A stretch of DNA of 60,074 nucleotides from Verrucomicrobiota bacterium (GTDB taxonomy: Bacteria; Verrucomicrobiota; Verrucomicrobiia; Limisphaerales; JADLHS01): contig JABFSR010000205.1 in the NCBI GenBank assembly GCA_013140495.1, positions 1 to 60,074 on the forward strand. The letters run 5' to 3'. The position numbers and the translations under genes were made by a program. The first letter of the stretch is position 1. The number at the start of each line of letters is the position of its first letter. The notes under the pieces are model-generated. The model was not told the DNA's origin. It did not search any database and was given only the letters and a program-made list of their open reading frames with translations. This document shows, piece after piece, positions 1 to 7,659 of this stretch.

Positions 1-659
1 AATCGGACCTGTGCCGCATTCTCCCGTCCCACCCAGACTGCCGGCATCCCCTTCAGAAAACCGTCGTAGGGCACATAGAAGTCGCATCCGTCCGTTGGCG
101 AATCCACCAGCAGACCAATGAAACCGACGGCGCCGCGACGTTGCGCTTCATAGTAAGCAGGAAAATTGCGGATCAGCCAGTTGGCCACATGCAGCGGCCC
201 GTCCGGGATGGATTGATTCGCGTCCTGAATGAACTTTGCCCCCCGCTTGAGTGCCGCGCCCGGCAGATCGGCGAACCGCATTTCCGCCACTGCGATGTGC
301 CCTCGCACGTCCACGCGCTGGAACTCGTCGGCGCTCCCTTCGCCAACAAACACGGCCTTCGCCTCAATGCCCGGAGCGTTTGTCCAACCGGTATAGGGAA
401 CGGGGAAGCATGGCGACTCGAAGTTGGCGGAAGGAAATTTCAGCGACGTGAGCCGCGGCTCCCAATAATTTACCGGCACGGGTTCGCAGCGGACTTCTTT
501 GAGGCCGAACTCTCGAAACTGTGACTCCAGCCATTGCTCAACCCGCAGGCTTTGGGGATACCCAGGCCGCCGGGTTCCAAACCCGACGATGCTCCGTATC
601 CAGCCGAGCATTTCGCCCACGCCAAGTGAGCCGGATCCGGATTTGTTATGCGTGGTCAT
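1..659 (-). CDS. Peptidase M28 family protein with PA domain, N-terminal part (runs off left edge)
   Basis: This frame is open from an ATG at 659 to the left edge, about 219 codons, so only the N-terminal part is seen. It starts with a helical segment (GEMLGW, EQWLESQFREFGL) followed by VRCEPVPVNYWEP, then a region resembling a protease-associated (PA) domain: KAVFVGEG, DVRGHIAVAEM, a central GAVGFIGLLVDSPTDGCDFY and a GMPAVWVGRENAAQV stretch. This order of an amphipathic start, PA domain and then a zinc peptidase is usual for M28 aminopeptidases and glutamate-carboxypeptidase-like proteins. The zinc ligands would lie beyond the edge. There is no obvious signal peptide at this start. The family call is moderate; the existence of the gene is well supported by an uninterrupted frame with protein-like composition. 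Confidence 0.7.
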   Translation of the reverse strand, partial: MTTHNKSGSGSLGVGEMLGWIRSIVGFGTRRPGYPQSLRVEQWLESQFREFGLKEVRCEPVPVNYWEPRLTSLKFPSANFESPCFPVPYTGWTNAPGIEAKAVFVGEGSADEFQRVDVRGHIAVAEMRFADLPGAALKRGAKFIQDANQSIPDGPLHVANWLIRNFPAYYEAQRRGAVGFIGLLVDSPTDGCDFYVPYDGFLKGMPAVWVGRENAAQVR

Positions 660-769
660 TTATCGCTTTTGTTGGCTTGTCGGAGTGGACATGAGGTTAT
701 GGGTGATCTGCCGATATTGCCAATACCAATAGTTGCCTATTCGTCAGTTGAAGTTAATCTGAACACACC

Positions 770-988
770 ATGAAACTCGCCGAACTCCTCCCCGTCCTGC
801 ACGAGCTTCCGCGCGCGGAAAAATTCCGGGCCGTCCAATTCCTCACCGCTGAACTGGCCCAGGAGGAAGGCGCGGCTTTGCTATCTGGCGAGAATCCGGT
901 CTGGTCGCCGTACGATGCCGTGGGAGCAGCCCACACACTCACGCAATATCTCCGCGAGGAAACCGGACCTTTTGCGGCTCGTCCTTGA
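770..988 (+). CDS. Small conserved protein of unknown function, C-terminus possibly altered
   Basis: The 72-residue product has an amphipathic helical N-terminus (LPVLHELPRAEKFRAVQFL, then ELAQEEG) followed by the short motif PVWSPYDAVGAAHTL. From memory, small proteins with the same plan (helical start, then WSPY and an AA-x-TL motif) are common in cyanobacteria and other bacteria, where they have no assigned function and are sometimes suspected antitoxins. No partner toxin is visible here. The last roughly seven codons and the stop read through DNA that, on the opposite strand, is a remnant of a PQQ-protein 3' end, so the C-terminus may be a replacement of the original one. Confidence 0.65.
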   Translation: MKLAELLPVLHELPRAEKFRAVQFLTAELAQEEGAALLSGENPVWSPYDAVGAAHTLTQYLREETGPFAARP

Positions 989-1037
989 TGCCGGATTGCT
1001 TCGTCGGCTCCGTGAACGTGAAAAGGTGACTGTTGAA
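967..1037 (-). pseudogene. Decayed remnant of a PQQ-propeller gene 3' end
   Basis: Read on the minus strand this stretch translates to a peptide matching the C-terminal end of the PQQ protein at 1903-3606. The pattern N-x-HLF-x-F-x-x-PTK, then KDEPQK, is shared; I count 14 identities in 23 aligned residues. The reading frame continues only to an early TGA and has no start of its own, so it is a fragment. It lies downstream of the lipoprotein gene 1059-1856, which now separates it from the intact paralogue. A tandem duplicate mostly lost by deletion is the simplest explanation. Confidence 0.6.
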
Positions 1038-1058
1038 GGGTGAACAGGGAAGCAACCC

Positions 1059-1856
1059 CTACTTCGTTGTGATGAGAGTCGCGTTCTTAAATTTGTGGCG
1101 CCAGTATTCGATTTCTTCCGGGGAAATCGTCCGTTCATTCTTGTAGTAAATAATCATGTGCACTCGCGTCGTGGTCGCGGTTACCCTGATCACTCCACAT
1201 CGGGCTGGCGTTTTTTTAGCTGCCGAGAGATTTACGCTCCAAATTCCATCGTTCTCTGATCGTTCCACTTCCCTCGTTTCCATGGTCGCGCCCGCCAGAC
1301 CGGCATCAGCCCTGAATCGAGCGAGAACAGCCTCCGGCGATTCGATCTCTGGCCAACGGTCTTCGGCTCGAATGAGAATGAATTTATCAGACTTCTTCAT
1401 GGATTGTCCCTTGGGGACAAATGTGCAGGACATGCCGGTGCGCGACCATAGCTTACTCCCGCGTTGAAACGGTTCGCCTGAGAGATCGAGAAGGAAGTGT
1501 TCGCGCTGATCGCCCGCCTTCCGTTCGAGTCTGAGCTTTGCAAAATCCGCGAATTGTGTGTTGGGCACGAACTCGACAATCTGCCGATAAAGCGCATCGG
1601 CACCAGCCATGTCCCCCATCTCTTCGTAGCAGACCGCTTTTTTGAGGGCCAGAATCGCCCAGCCTGGCGTCTTCATGCTGTAGTTCTTGAGGAATGCCTC
1701 CACTTCAGCGAGGCACGCGTCGTAGGACTGGGCGATGTACTTCGCCTCGATGGATTTTAGATCCGAAACCGCAGGTGACCGCGAAAGGGTCGAACATCCG
1801 TTCACAAGGAACACGAGCGCTAATAGTGACAGCGCTTTCAAGGTGATGTTGTTCAT
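1059..1856 (-). CDS. Lipoprotein with a tetratricopeptide-like N-terminal half
   Basis: The 265-residue protein has a short positively charged start, a hydrophobic segment and a lipobox ending at Cys21 (VNGC), so it should be a lipoprotein. Residues about 30-115 are helical and resemble two tetratricopeptide units of the kind seen in BamD/YbgF-like proteins (CLAEVEAFLKNY, KKAVCYEEMGDMAGADALY, FVPNTQFADFAKLRLER). The second half (about 120-265) is a mixed alpha/beta domain I do not recognise. It lies 46 bases downstream of the PQQ gene on the same strand and may be co-transcribed. No function can be assigned. Confidence 0.75.
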   Translation of the reverse strand: MNNITLKALSLLALVFLVNGCSTLSRSPAVSDLKSIEAKYIAQSYDACLAEVEAFLKNYSMKTPGWAILALKKAVCYEEMGDMAGADALYRQIVEFVPNTQFADFAKLRLERKAGDQREHFLLDLSGEPFQRGSKLWSRTGMSCTFVPKGQSMKKSDKFILIRAEDRWPEIESPEAVLARFRADAGLAGATMETREVERSENDGIWSVNLSAAKKTPARCGVIRVTATTTRVHMIIYYKNERTISPEEIEYWRHKFKNATLITTK

Positions 1857-1902
1857 TTGGTTTATGGTTGAATATTATTTGCCCGGCGAATTCTTCTGTG
1901 CC

Positions 1903-3606
1903 CTATTTCCCCAACTTGATCTCGATCTTTTGCGGCTCATCCTTCGTTGCGCCAGCCTTGGTCGGGTCGGAGAAGGCGAACAGGTGCGTGTTGGATTGCA
2001 GGTAGATTGTTCCATTCGCAACGACGGGTGTGCCGTAGATCGCAGCACCCATGTTGGTTTCACTGATGATTTTCTTTTCCTTGGACGCGGCGAGCACCAC
2101 GAAGTCGCCGTCCTCATCGCCAACATAAAGTTTGCCATCAGCCGCGAAAGTGGAGCCCCACATGTGCGCCTTCATGTCGTGCGTCCAGTAAACCTTGCCC
2201 GTCTCGGCATCGAGGCAATGCACGAAGCCCGAGAAGTCGCCCACAAAGATCAGGCCGCTCTCAGGCTCGAGCGACACGGTCGAAATACTGCGGTGGATGC
2301 CGCGATACTCCCAAATCTTGGCGGTCGCAGTGACGTCACCGGTCTTGGTGGCGTCAATGCAGGTGAGGATTCCCACGCCTTCACCGTGTTCAGGGTCCTG
2401 ACCGGTGGCGACGTAGATGCGGTTCTTCCAGAACACTGGAGTGGCGTTGATTTCACTCACGCCTTCTGCAGCGGGGTATTTGATCGGCTTGCCGTCCTTG
2501 TCCTTCTTGTATTCGGGCGGGTTGGCGTCGAATTTCCATGCGGTTTTCAGTTTGCCGTTCTCGCCGGGATTCTCCGGTTTCGCATCGAACGCGTAGCACC
2601 AGCCGTCTCCGCCGCCGAACACGATCTGCTTTTTGCCGTTCACGACGGCGAGCGTGGGTGAACCCCATTGCCCGTGCAGAATATGCGGGCCAATCTTCGC
2701 GTCGTCCTCAGCGAGAAACTTGCCGGTCTTTTTGTCGAGCGCGATGAAGCTTGGCGCGTTGGGCGACGGGATGTTCGAGTGCGTCCAGTCCTGACCGTTG
2801 GAGGTGCAGGTGTAAATGATGTCGTCCTCGATCAGCACCGAGCAGTTGGACGCATTATGCGGGAACACGCCCATCTCGTCCATCATGTCATAGACCCAGA
2901 TGATGTCGGCATCCTGCGCCCCGGGTTCGATGGGAGGAGCTTTGCGCTCGGTCGGCTTGCCGCGATCCAGCAGCACGTCTTTCACGCAGTAGTTTGCTTC
3001 GTCCTTGAACGGGCCGTCGTTGCCGTTGGCCATGCCGTTGACGTCCAGGCAAATGACCTCACATCGGCTGGTGACGAGATAAACGCGATCCCCTTCGACG
3101 GTTGGTGAGGAGAGCAGGCCGAGGCTTTCCCAATCGTTAACCTTGCCGGAAGCGAGCTTGGGCACGACGAGCTGCCAGAGAAAAGCGCCGGTCTTTTCGT
3201 CGAAACACAAGAGAATGCTGCGGTCGCCATCGTGCTTTTTGTCACGCGGCGGTTCATTATTGGTGCCGATGAAAACCTTGCCACCGCTGACGGTGACATT
3301 GCCGTAACTCTGTGAACCGAGCTTGGCGATCCATTTGAGGTTCTTCACGCCGTTGGTGCTGATCTCTTCGCTGCCGGGCTTGAACTCGATTTTTCCGAAT
3401 GCATCGGGCAGACCGCGCTGGGGCGAATACATGTTGCGGTTGTTGTGCCCGCCCCATTGCGGCCAGTCCGCCGCAGCGGCGGAAAGCTCCAAGCTCCAAG
3501 CTCCAAGCACCAGAGAAGCACCAAGGGCCAAGCTCCAATGGCGATGTTCGGTGTTTGAAGATTTCGGTTTCAGCGGGGCCAAGTTTGTTAAGTTTGTGAT
3601 TTTCAT
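1903..3606 (-). CDS. Secreted PQQ-binding-like beta-propeller protein
   Basis: The 567-residue product is a secreted or periplasmic beta-propeller. After the signal region comes ADWPQWGG, then repeated blade motifs (GGKVFIGTNN, CFDEKTGAFLW, GDRVYLVTSRCEVICLD, ALDKKTGKFLAEDD, CLDAETGKVYW, ADGKLYVGDEDGDFVVL) typical of PQQ-like WD-type repeats. Such proteins are abundant in Verrucomicrobia and Planctomycetes, with mostly unknown ligands. The ATG at 3606 is chosen because it gives a signal peptide and overlaps the stop of the upstream DUF2442 gene (ATGA); an open frame continues upstream to 3840 but has no protein-like character. The hydrophobic core of the signal peptide (residues 24-41) is encoded by a short tandem repeat, described separately. 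Confidence 0.88.
   Translation of the reverse strand: MKITNLTNLAPLKPKSSNTEHRHWSLALGASLVLGAWSLELSAAAADWPQWGGHNNRNMYSPQRGLPDAFGKIEFKPGSEEISTNGVKNLKWIAKLGSQSYGNVTVSGGKVFIGTNNEPPRDKKHDGDRSILLCFDEKTGAFLWQLVVPKLASGKVNDWESLGLLSSPTVEGDRVYLVTSRCEVICLDVNGMANGNDGPFKDEANYCVKDVLLDRGKPTERKAPPIEPGAQDADIIWVYDMMDEMGVFPHNASNCSVLIEDDIIYTCTSNGQDWTHSNIPSPNAPSFIALDKKTGKFLAEDDAKIGPHILHGQWGSPTLAVVNGKKQIVFGGGDGWCYAFDAKPENPGENGKLKTAWKFDANPPEYKKDKDGKPIKYPAAEGVSEINATPVFWKNRIYVATGQDPEHGEGVGILTCIDATKTGDVTATAKIWEYRGIHRSISTVSLEPESGLIFVGDFSGFVHCLDAETGKVYWTHDMKAHMWGSTFAADGKLYVGDEDGDFVVLAASKEKKIISETNMGAAIYGTPVVANGTIYLQSNTHLFAFSDPTKAGATKDEPQKIEIKLGK
3484..3538 (-). repeat. Short tandem AGCTCCA-type repeat inside a signal-peptide coding region
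   Basis: The plus strand reads as repeated units of roughly AAGCTCCAAGCTCC with degenerate copies (CACCAGAGAAGCACC). On the minus strand it encodes residues 24-41 of the PQQ protein, giving alternating W-S-L-E/A-L-G-A units. From memory the same tandem peptide pattern turns up repeatedly in Verrucomicrobia, both between and inside genes, which points to a dispersed repeat rather than ordinary coding sequence. Confidence 0.6.
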
Positions 3607-3941
3607 TGTTTTGGCTTGTCGTGCAAAGAGGCAGCATGGCTTTCCTCGGCGAAATAGGCGTTCATTTCCTCGTTCGACGTGACGCGGCCTTGCTCGCAAT
3701 AGTAACGCAACACGTCCGAACAAATGTCGTAGCCGTTGGGCCAGGCCAGTGTTCCTTCGTCGAGAAACGCCTTTTGGAAAAATGTCTGGTCGCGGAATGG
3801 CTCTGTCAGCGGCCCACGCGGATTGGCGAACAACGGCCACAAATCCACTTCGCCGGCGTAATCATCACGGAACGTCACGCGGACGCGGTAGCCGCCTGCG
3901 AGCGCGTAACTTTTGAGTCGGTTCAAGTATTTCATAATCAT
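3603..3941 (-). CDS. DUF2442 domain protein
   Basis: The 112-residue product contains the DUF2442 pattern: a GYRVRVTFRD strand, then GEVDLWPLF, then a PFRDQTFFQKAFLDEGTLAWPNGYDICSD segment and a TYR-rich end. DUF2442 proteins often sit beside DUF4160 proteins, and the pair is suspected to form a toxin-antitoxin-like or NADAR/recombination-associated module, but the function is not established. The start ATG at 3941 overlaps the stop of the DUF4160 gene (TGATG), and its own stop overlaps the start of the next PQQ gene (ATGA), so translation of all three is probably coupled. An alternative ATG lies two codons downstream. Confidence 0.82.
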   Translation of the reverse strand: MIMKYLNRLKSYALAGGYRVRVTFRDDYAGEVDLWPLFANPRGPLTEPFRDQTFFQKAFLDEGTLAWPNGYDICSDVLRYYCEQGRVTSNEEMNAYFAEESHAASLHDKPKQ

Positions 3942-4198
3942 CACAGCGGCGCGATGCGCAACAGCGGTCGCTCGGAGTGCGACCTCGCCCAATTGTCTTC
4001 CAGTTCTGCGCGATGCAACTCCGCCCACTCTTTCACCATCCGGGCCGCGCGTCCCGGCAGGTAGTCGCGTTCAATTGCGCCATCGTCAATGCGAACCATC
4101 GCCTCGTCACTGCCATACTCTGCATGGAAGTGCGGTGGTGGATGATCGCCGATGTTCATCGTAATTCGGATTCCAAAGAAACGCGAGAGTTCAGGCAT
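3941..4198 (-). CDS. DUF4160 domain protein
   Basis: The 85-residue product matches the DUF4160 family over its full length: a start MPELSRFFGIRITMN, then the signature DHPPPHFHAEYG with clustered histidines, then a YLPGRAARMVKEWAELHRAEL helix. The family is small, cytoplasmic and usually paired with DUF2442, as here with a one-base stop/start overlap. Function is unproven; the histidine cluster could bind metal. It begins 15 bases after the stop of the upstream PQQ gene, so it probably belongs to the same transcript. Confidence 0.85.
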   Translation of the reverse strand: MPELSRFFGIRITMNIGDHPPPHFHAEYGSDEAMVRIDDGAIERDYLPGRAARMVKEWAELHRAELEDNWARSHSERPLLRIAPL

Positions 4199-4213
4199 GG
4201 CCGGTTAGTTTGG

Positions 4214-6541
4214 TCAATTCGCCGTTACTTTGATGTTATCAATGTAAACGCGCTGATCCTGTGGGGCGAAACCAAACAGCCCCGGCGAACCTTCCTGGTG
4301 CGCCGTGCGGTGTTTCACTTCGATGGTCCAGGCTTCAGGTTCAACTTCGCCGCGTTTCCAGGCTTTGGCGCGGACGACGCCAGTGCCGTCAGCGGTGATG
4401 TCCACGCGGGACTTGAGGTGATACCACGTGTTCGGCGACCACTTGAAATCCACCGCTTCACGCAAGCGCTCGAAGTTGGAACTAACTTCGAGCTTCTGGT
4501 CGTTGCCCTTGAGCACGATGGCGTAGCGTTGGTTGATGACGCCGACTTCGGACATCTTGCGGCGATTGCCGTCGCTCATCACGTCGGCTTCGATGGTGTA
4601 ATTCTTTGCGTCCGGCGCGCCGAGGAAGACCGTGGCGCGTTGGAAGAATTTATTGTCAATCGTCTTGGTCAGACATTTCGTGCCGTCCTTCTCGCGCACC
4701 TCGAACTTGAACCGCGCGCCAATCCACGGCAACGGCGGATAAGCGAACGTCGCGCCTTCGGCGAGATTCGTCTCAGTAAGCGAGATGGCTTCAAAATCCT
4801 GACTAAGCGGCAAGTAAGGCAACACGCGACCACGGATGTAGCCTTTCACTTTGTGACCCAAGGTTTCATAAGTGGCCTCAAACGCGCCCGCAGAGGGTTT
4901 GGTCGCTGCGTCGGCAACAAGTTGGCCATCGGCATTGAACTTTCCATTCATTAGCGATTTCACACGCGCTGTAGGCGGAACATAATTCGTCCATCGCAAG
5001 AGCTTCATGTCCTTTATTTCTTCAAAGATATTACCGGAAGAAGTCTGTGTGCGGGCGCGGAATGTTGCCGTTTGGCCGGGTCGAAGTGTTACTTCAGACG
5101 GTATGATCTGAAAAACAGCAGGGCCATCCGCAATCATTTGAATTTCCTCAATCCGTTGTATTGGGAGCGCAGGATTGTTTCCCTTCCTGCCCCAACAATA
5201 CAGATGCTTTGTCGTCTGCATGTAAAGCTTGCCGTTGTAGGCGACGGGCGTGCCGAAGCAGCGGCCATCGAGTTCGACGTGCTGGAGGATTTCCGGCTGG
5301 TCGCCGGGCTTGATGATGTAGAGCGCGCCCTTTGATCCCGCTTCCGCGCCTTCGCCTGTGCCTTTGCCGGCGGGATCGTCGAGCATCGGGACGTAAAGTT
5401 TGCCGTCGGCATAGAACGGACACGAGTTGCGTTGCTCGATGCCGAGTTTGAGTTTCCATTTGATGACGCCGGTGTTGGCGTCCACGGCACAGAGATCGCC
5501 TTTTTCCGCGACGACGTAGATCATATCGCCCACGAGAATGGGGGAACTGGTTGAGGTGGAAACTTCCGCCGCCCAGAGCTGGAGTTTCTCCCGTGCCAGG
5601 ACGAGCGGGCCGGCGGCAGCATTCGTGGGTTCGGCGTCAGGAAGCTTCATTGCGATCAACTGGCCCGGCTCATACGGCACACCGAAGATGGCGATGAGCT
5701 TGTCGTTATTGTGGACGATGGTGGTGGCATTGATGCCCGCGCGGAACAGCGGCACGCGCCAGATGGGATCGCCGGTGCGGGCATTGACACATGCTACACT
5801 GCCATCACCGAGTGCGGCGTAGAAGACGCGTTTGCCGTTGCGCCAGGAGAGTTGCGGGTGCGAGAAGGAATTGTCCTTCGGCCGATCTCCTGGCGATGAA
5901 GCCCAGACGAGTTCGCCAGTCTTTTTGTCGAAGGCGTAGAAGCGATCCGCCGCCGGACCTTGCGCGCCCCAGTTGGCGGTGATGCCGCGCGTGATGACAA
6001 GGTCGCCATCAATCACCGGCGACGCCGTGCGCGCGTTCGGGAACGTGAGGCGACCAAATTTCTCCATCAACGAATGTTTCCAGAGAAGTTTTCCGTCGGC
6101 AGTGAAGGCGGCGAGAATTCCTTGCGTGCCTTGGACGAACACGTCACCGGTTTCGGGATCAATCGCTGGTGTTGCCGTGGCGTAGCGGAGATAAACCGTG
6201 TCGCTGAGGAAGTCGTTGTAAAGTTGTTGCCAGAGTTTCTTGCCGGTTTCGGCATCGAAGCACGCCACACCTTCCTGCAAATCCGCGCCTTCGCCGAGAT
6301 AGCCCATGATGTAGAGCTTGCCGTTGGCGATGACGGGGGTGGATTGACCAGGGAAGTCGGCGCTCCAGAGTGGATTCTTGGGATCAACTTTGTCGGGCAG
6401 GCCGGTTTCGCGCGACATGCCGACCTGATCCGGCCCGCGCCAACTGAGCCAGCCGGTGACGGGTGCGGCGATAGCGGCAAGTGGAAGCAGTGTCGCCACG
6501 ATGGCGACCAAGGTGAGCCGATGAGTCGAGGCAGTTTTCAT
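4214..6541 (-). CDS. Secreted PQQ-binding-like beta-propeller protein with C-terminal jelly-roll-like domain
   Basis: The 775-residue product starts with a clear signal peptide (MKTASTHRLTL, then a long hydrophobic stretch ending AIAAP). Residues about 25-480 carry propeller blades (NGKLYIMGYLGEGAD, CFDAETGKKLW, AFDKKTGELVW, CVNARTGDPIW, AVDANTGVIKW). Residues about 500-600 form a beta-rich linker, and about 620-775 resemble a concanavalin-like or DUF1080-like sandwich (YTIEADVMSDGNRR, WYHLKSRVDI, QRVYIDNIKV). The ATG at 6541 is preferred over one 15 codons upstream because the signal peptide begins there. It is the first gene of a minus-strand run with DUF4160, DUF2442 and a second propeller protein. 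Confidence 0.88.
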   Translation of the reverse strand: MKTASTHRLTLVAIVATLLPLAAIAAPVTGWLSWRGPDQVGMSRETGLPDKVDPKNPLWSADFPGQSTPVIANGKLYIMGYLGEGADLQEGVACFDAETGKKLWQQLYNDFLSDTVYLRYATATPAIDPETGDVFVQGTQGILAAFTADGKLLWKHSLMEKFGRLTFPNARTASPVIDGDLVITRGITANWGAQGPAADRFYAFDKKTGELVWASSPGDRPKDNSFSHPQLSWRNGKRVFYAALGDGSVACVNARTGDPIWRVPLFRAGINATTIVHNNDKLIAIFGVPYEPGQLIAMKLPDAEPTNAAAGPLVLAREKLQLWAAEVSTSTSSPILVGDMIYVVAEKGDLCAVDANTGVIKWKLKLGIEQRNSCPFYADGKLYVPMLDDPAGKGTGEGAEAGSKGALYIIKPGDQPEILQHVELDGRCFGTPVAYNGKLYMQTTKHLYCWGRKGNNPALPIQRIEEIQMIADGPAVFQIIPSEVTLRPGQTATFRARTQTSSGNIFEEIKDMKLLRWTNYVPPTARVKSLMNGKFNADGQLVADAATKPSAGAFEATYETLGHKVKGYIRGRVLPYLPLSQDFEAISLTETNLAEGATFAYPPLPWIGARFKFEVREKDGTKCLTKTIDNKFFQRATVFLGAPDAKNYTIEADVMSDGNRRKMSEVGVINQRYAIVLKGNDQKLEVSSNFERLREAVDFKWSPNTWYHLKSRVDITADGTGVVRAKAWKRGEVEPEAWTIEVKHRTAHQEGSPGLFGFAPQDQRVYIDNIKVTAN

Positions 6542-6694
6542 TTCAATGGCGACTGGATTTTTCTCATGCGCCGAGCTTGGACGCACGCACTGGAGTAAAC
6601 ATTCGTTATTCAGAGAATACGATCCAAGATTGTGCCCGGTGGACGCGTCTTTGCAACTGTCAAAGAGTTCGAGGCGTGCGGCGTAGCCGGCACG

Positions 6695-7438
6695 TTACAT
6701 GACCATTCCGCCATCCACAGCAAGCACCTGCCCCGTAATGTAGCGGCCCGATGCGGACGCCAGATGAAGCGCTGTGGCAGCGATGTCTTCCGCCTGACCG
6801 AACGACGCGAGGGGAATCTGCTTCAGCAATGCCTCGCGCTGTTCGGGCTTTAATTCGGAAGTCATGTCCGTTTCGATGAAACCAGGGGCGATGGCGTTCA
6901 CCGTGATGCCGCGCGAAGCAAGTTCGCGCGCGCACGATTTCGTAAATCCAATCAGGCCCGCCTTGCTTGCAGAGTAGTTGGCCTGGCCCGCATTGCCAAT
7001 GATGCCGACAACGGACGCGATGTTGATGATGCGCCCGGAACGTTGTTTGAGCATGGTGCGGCTGAATGCCTTGGTAACCAGAAACGCGCCCTTCAAGTTT
7101 GTGTCCAATACGGTGTCCCACTCGGCTTCACTCATGCGCATGAGCAGGTTGTCCCGGGTGACACCGGCGTTGTTGACGAGCACATCCACGCGCCCACAAT
7201 CGGCAAGGATTTTTTCGGCAGCAGTGGTGACGGAGGTGGCGTCTGCGACATCCACCGCGTGCGCCCAGGCTTTGCGGCCCAGTGCGCGGACTTCGGCGGC
7301 GACTTTCTCCGAATTCCCGGAGGTGCGTGAAACAACGACGACGTCCGCACCTTCAGCGGCAAATTTCAATGCAATGGCGCGTCCGATGCCGCGGCCCGCA
7401 CCGGTGACAACAGCGATCTGGTTCGTAAGTTGACTCAT
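6695..7438 (-). CDS. fabG: 3-oxoacyl-[acyl-carrier-protein] reductase
   Basis: The 247-residue product is a classical short-chain dehydrogenase. The nucleotide-binding motif TGAGRGIG is at residues 12-19, NNAG at 89-92, and the catalytic Ser142, Tyr155 and Lys159 are in place (NIAS, YSASK). The C-terminus GQVLAVDGGMVM is typical of FabG, which uses NADPH to reduce 3-oxoacyl-ACP in fatty acid elongation. Length and motifs agree with FabG rather than a generic oxidoreductase, although a specialised paralogue cannot be excluded because no other fab genes are adjacent. Confidence 0.93.
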   Translation of the reverse strand: MSQLTNQIAVVTGAGRGIGRAIALKFAAEGADVVVVSRTSGNSEKVAAEVRALGRKAWAHAVDVADATSVTTAAEKILADCGRVDVLVNNAGVTRDNLLMRMSEAEWDTVLDTNLKGAFLVTKAFSRTMLKQRSGRIINIASVVGIIGNAGQANYSASKAGLIGFTKSCARELASRGITVNAIAPGFIETDMTSELKPEQREALLKQIPLASFGQAEDIAATALHLASASGRYITGQVLAVDGGMVM

Positions 7439-7659
7439 GGTCCGAATTGTTTAACTACGAAAGGCAAGAAAGACACGAAAAACTTTCGGCGCTTCGTTGT
7501 TTTTAATGGAGTCGGCTGGCAAGCTTGGTGTATGAAGTCTGAGCAAGGCATCCGGGATTCGTGCTTGCCTCAGCTAAAGGCCACCTGGTTCCGCATTCAT
7601 AAAAATCTGATTATCCAACCTTTGAAGCGCGTCAAACGAAACATTTGGAATCGGAAACA

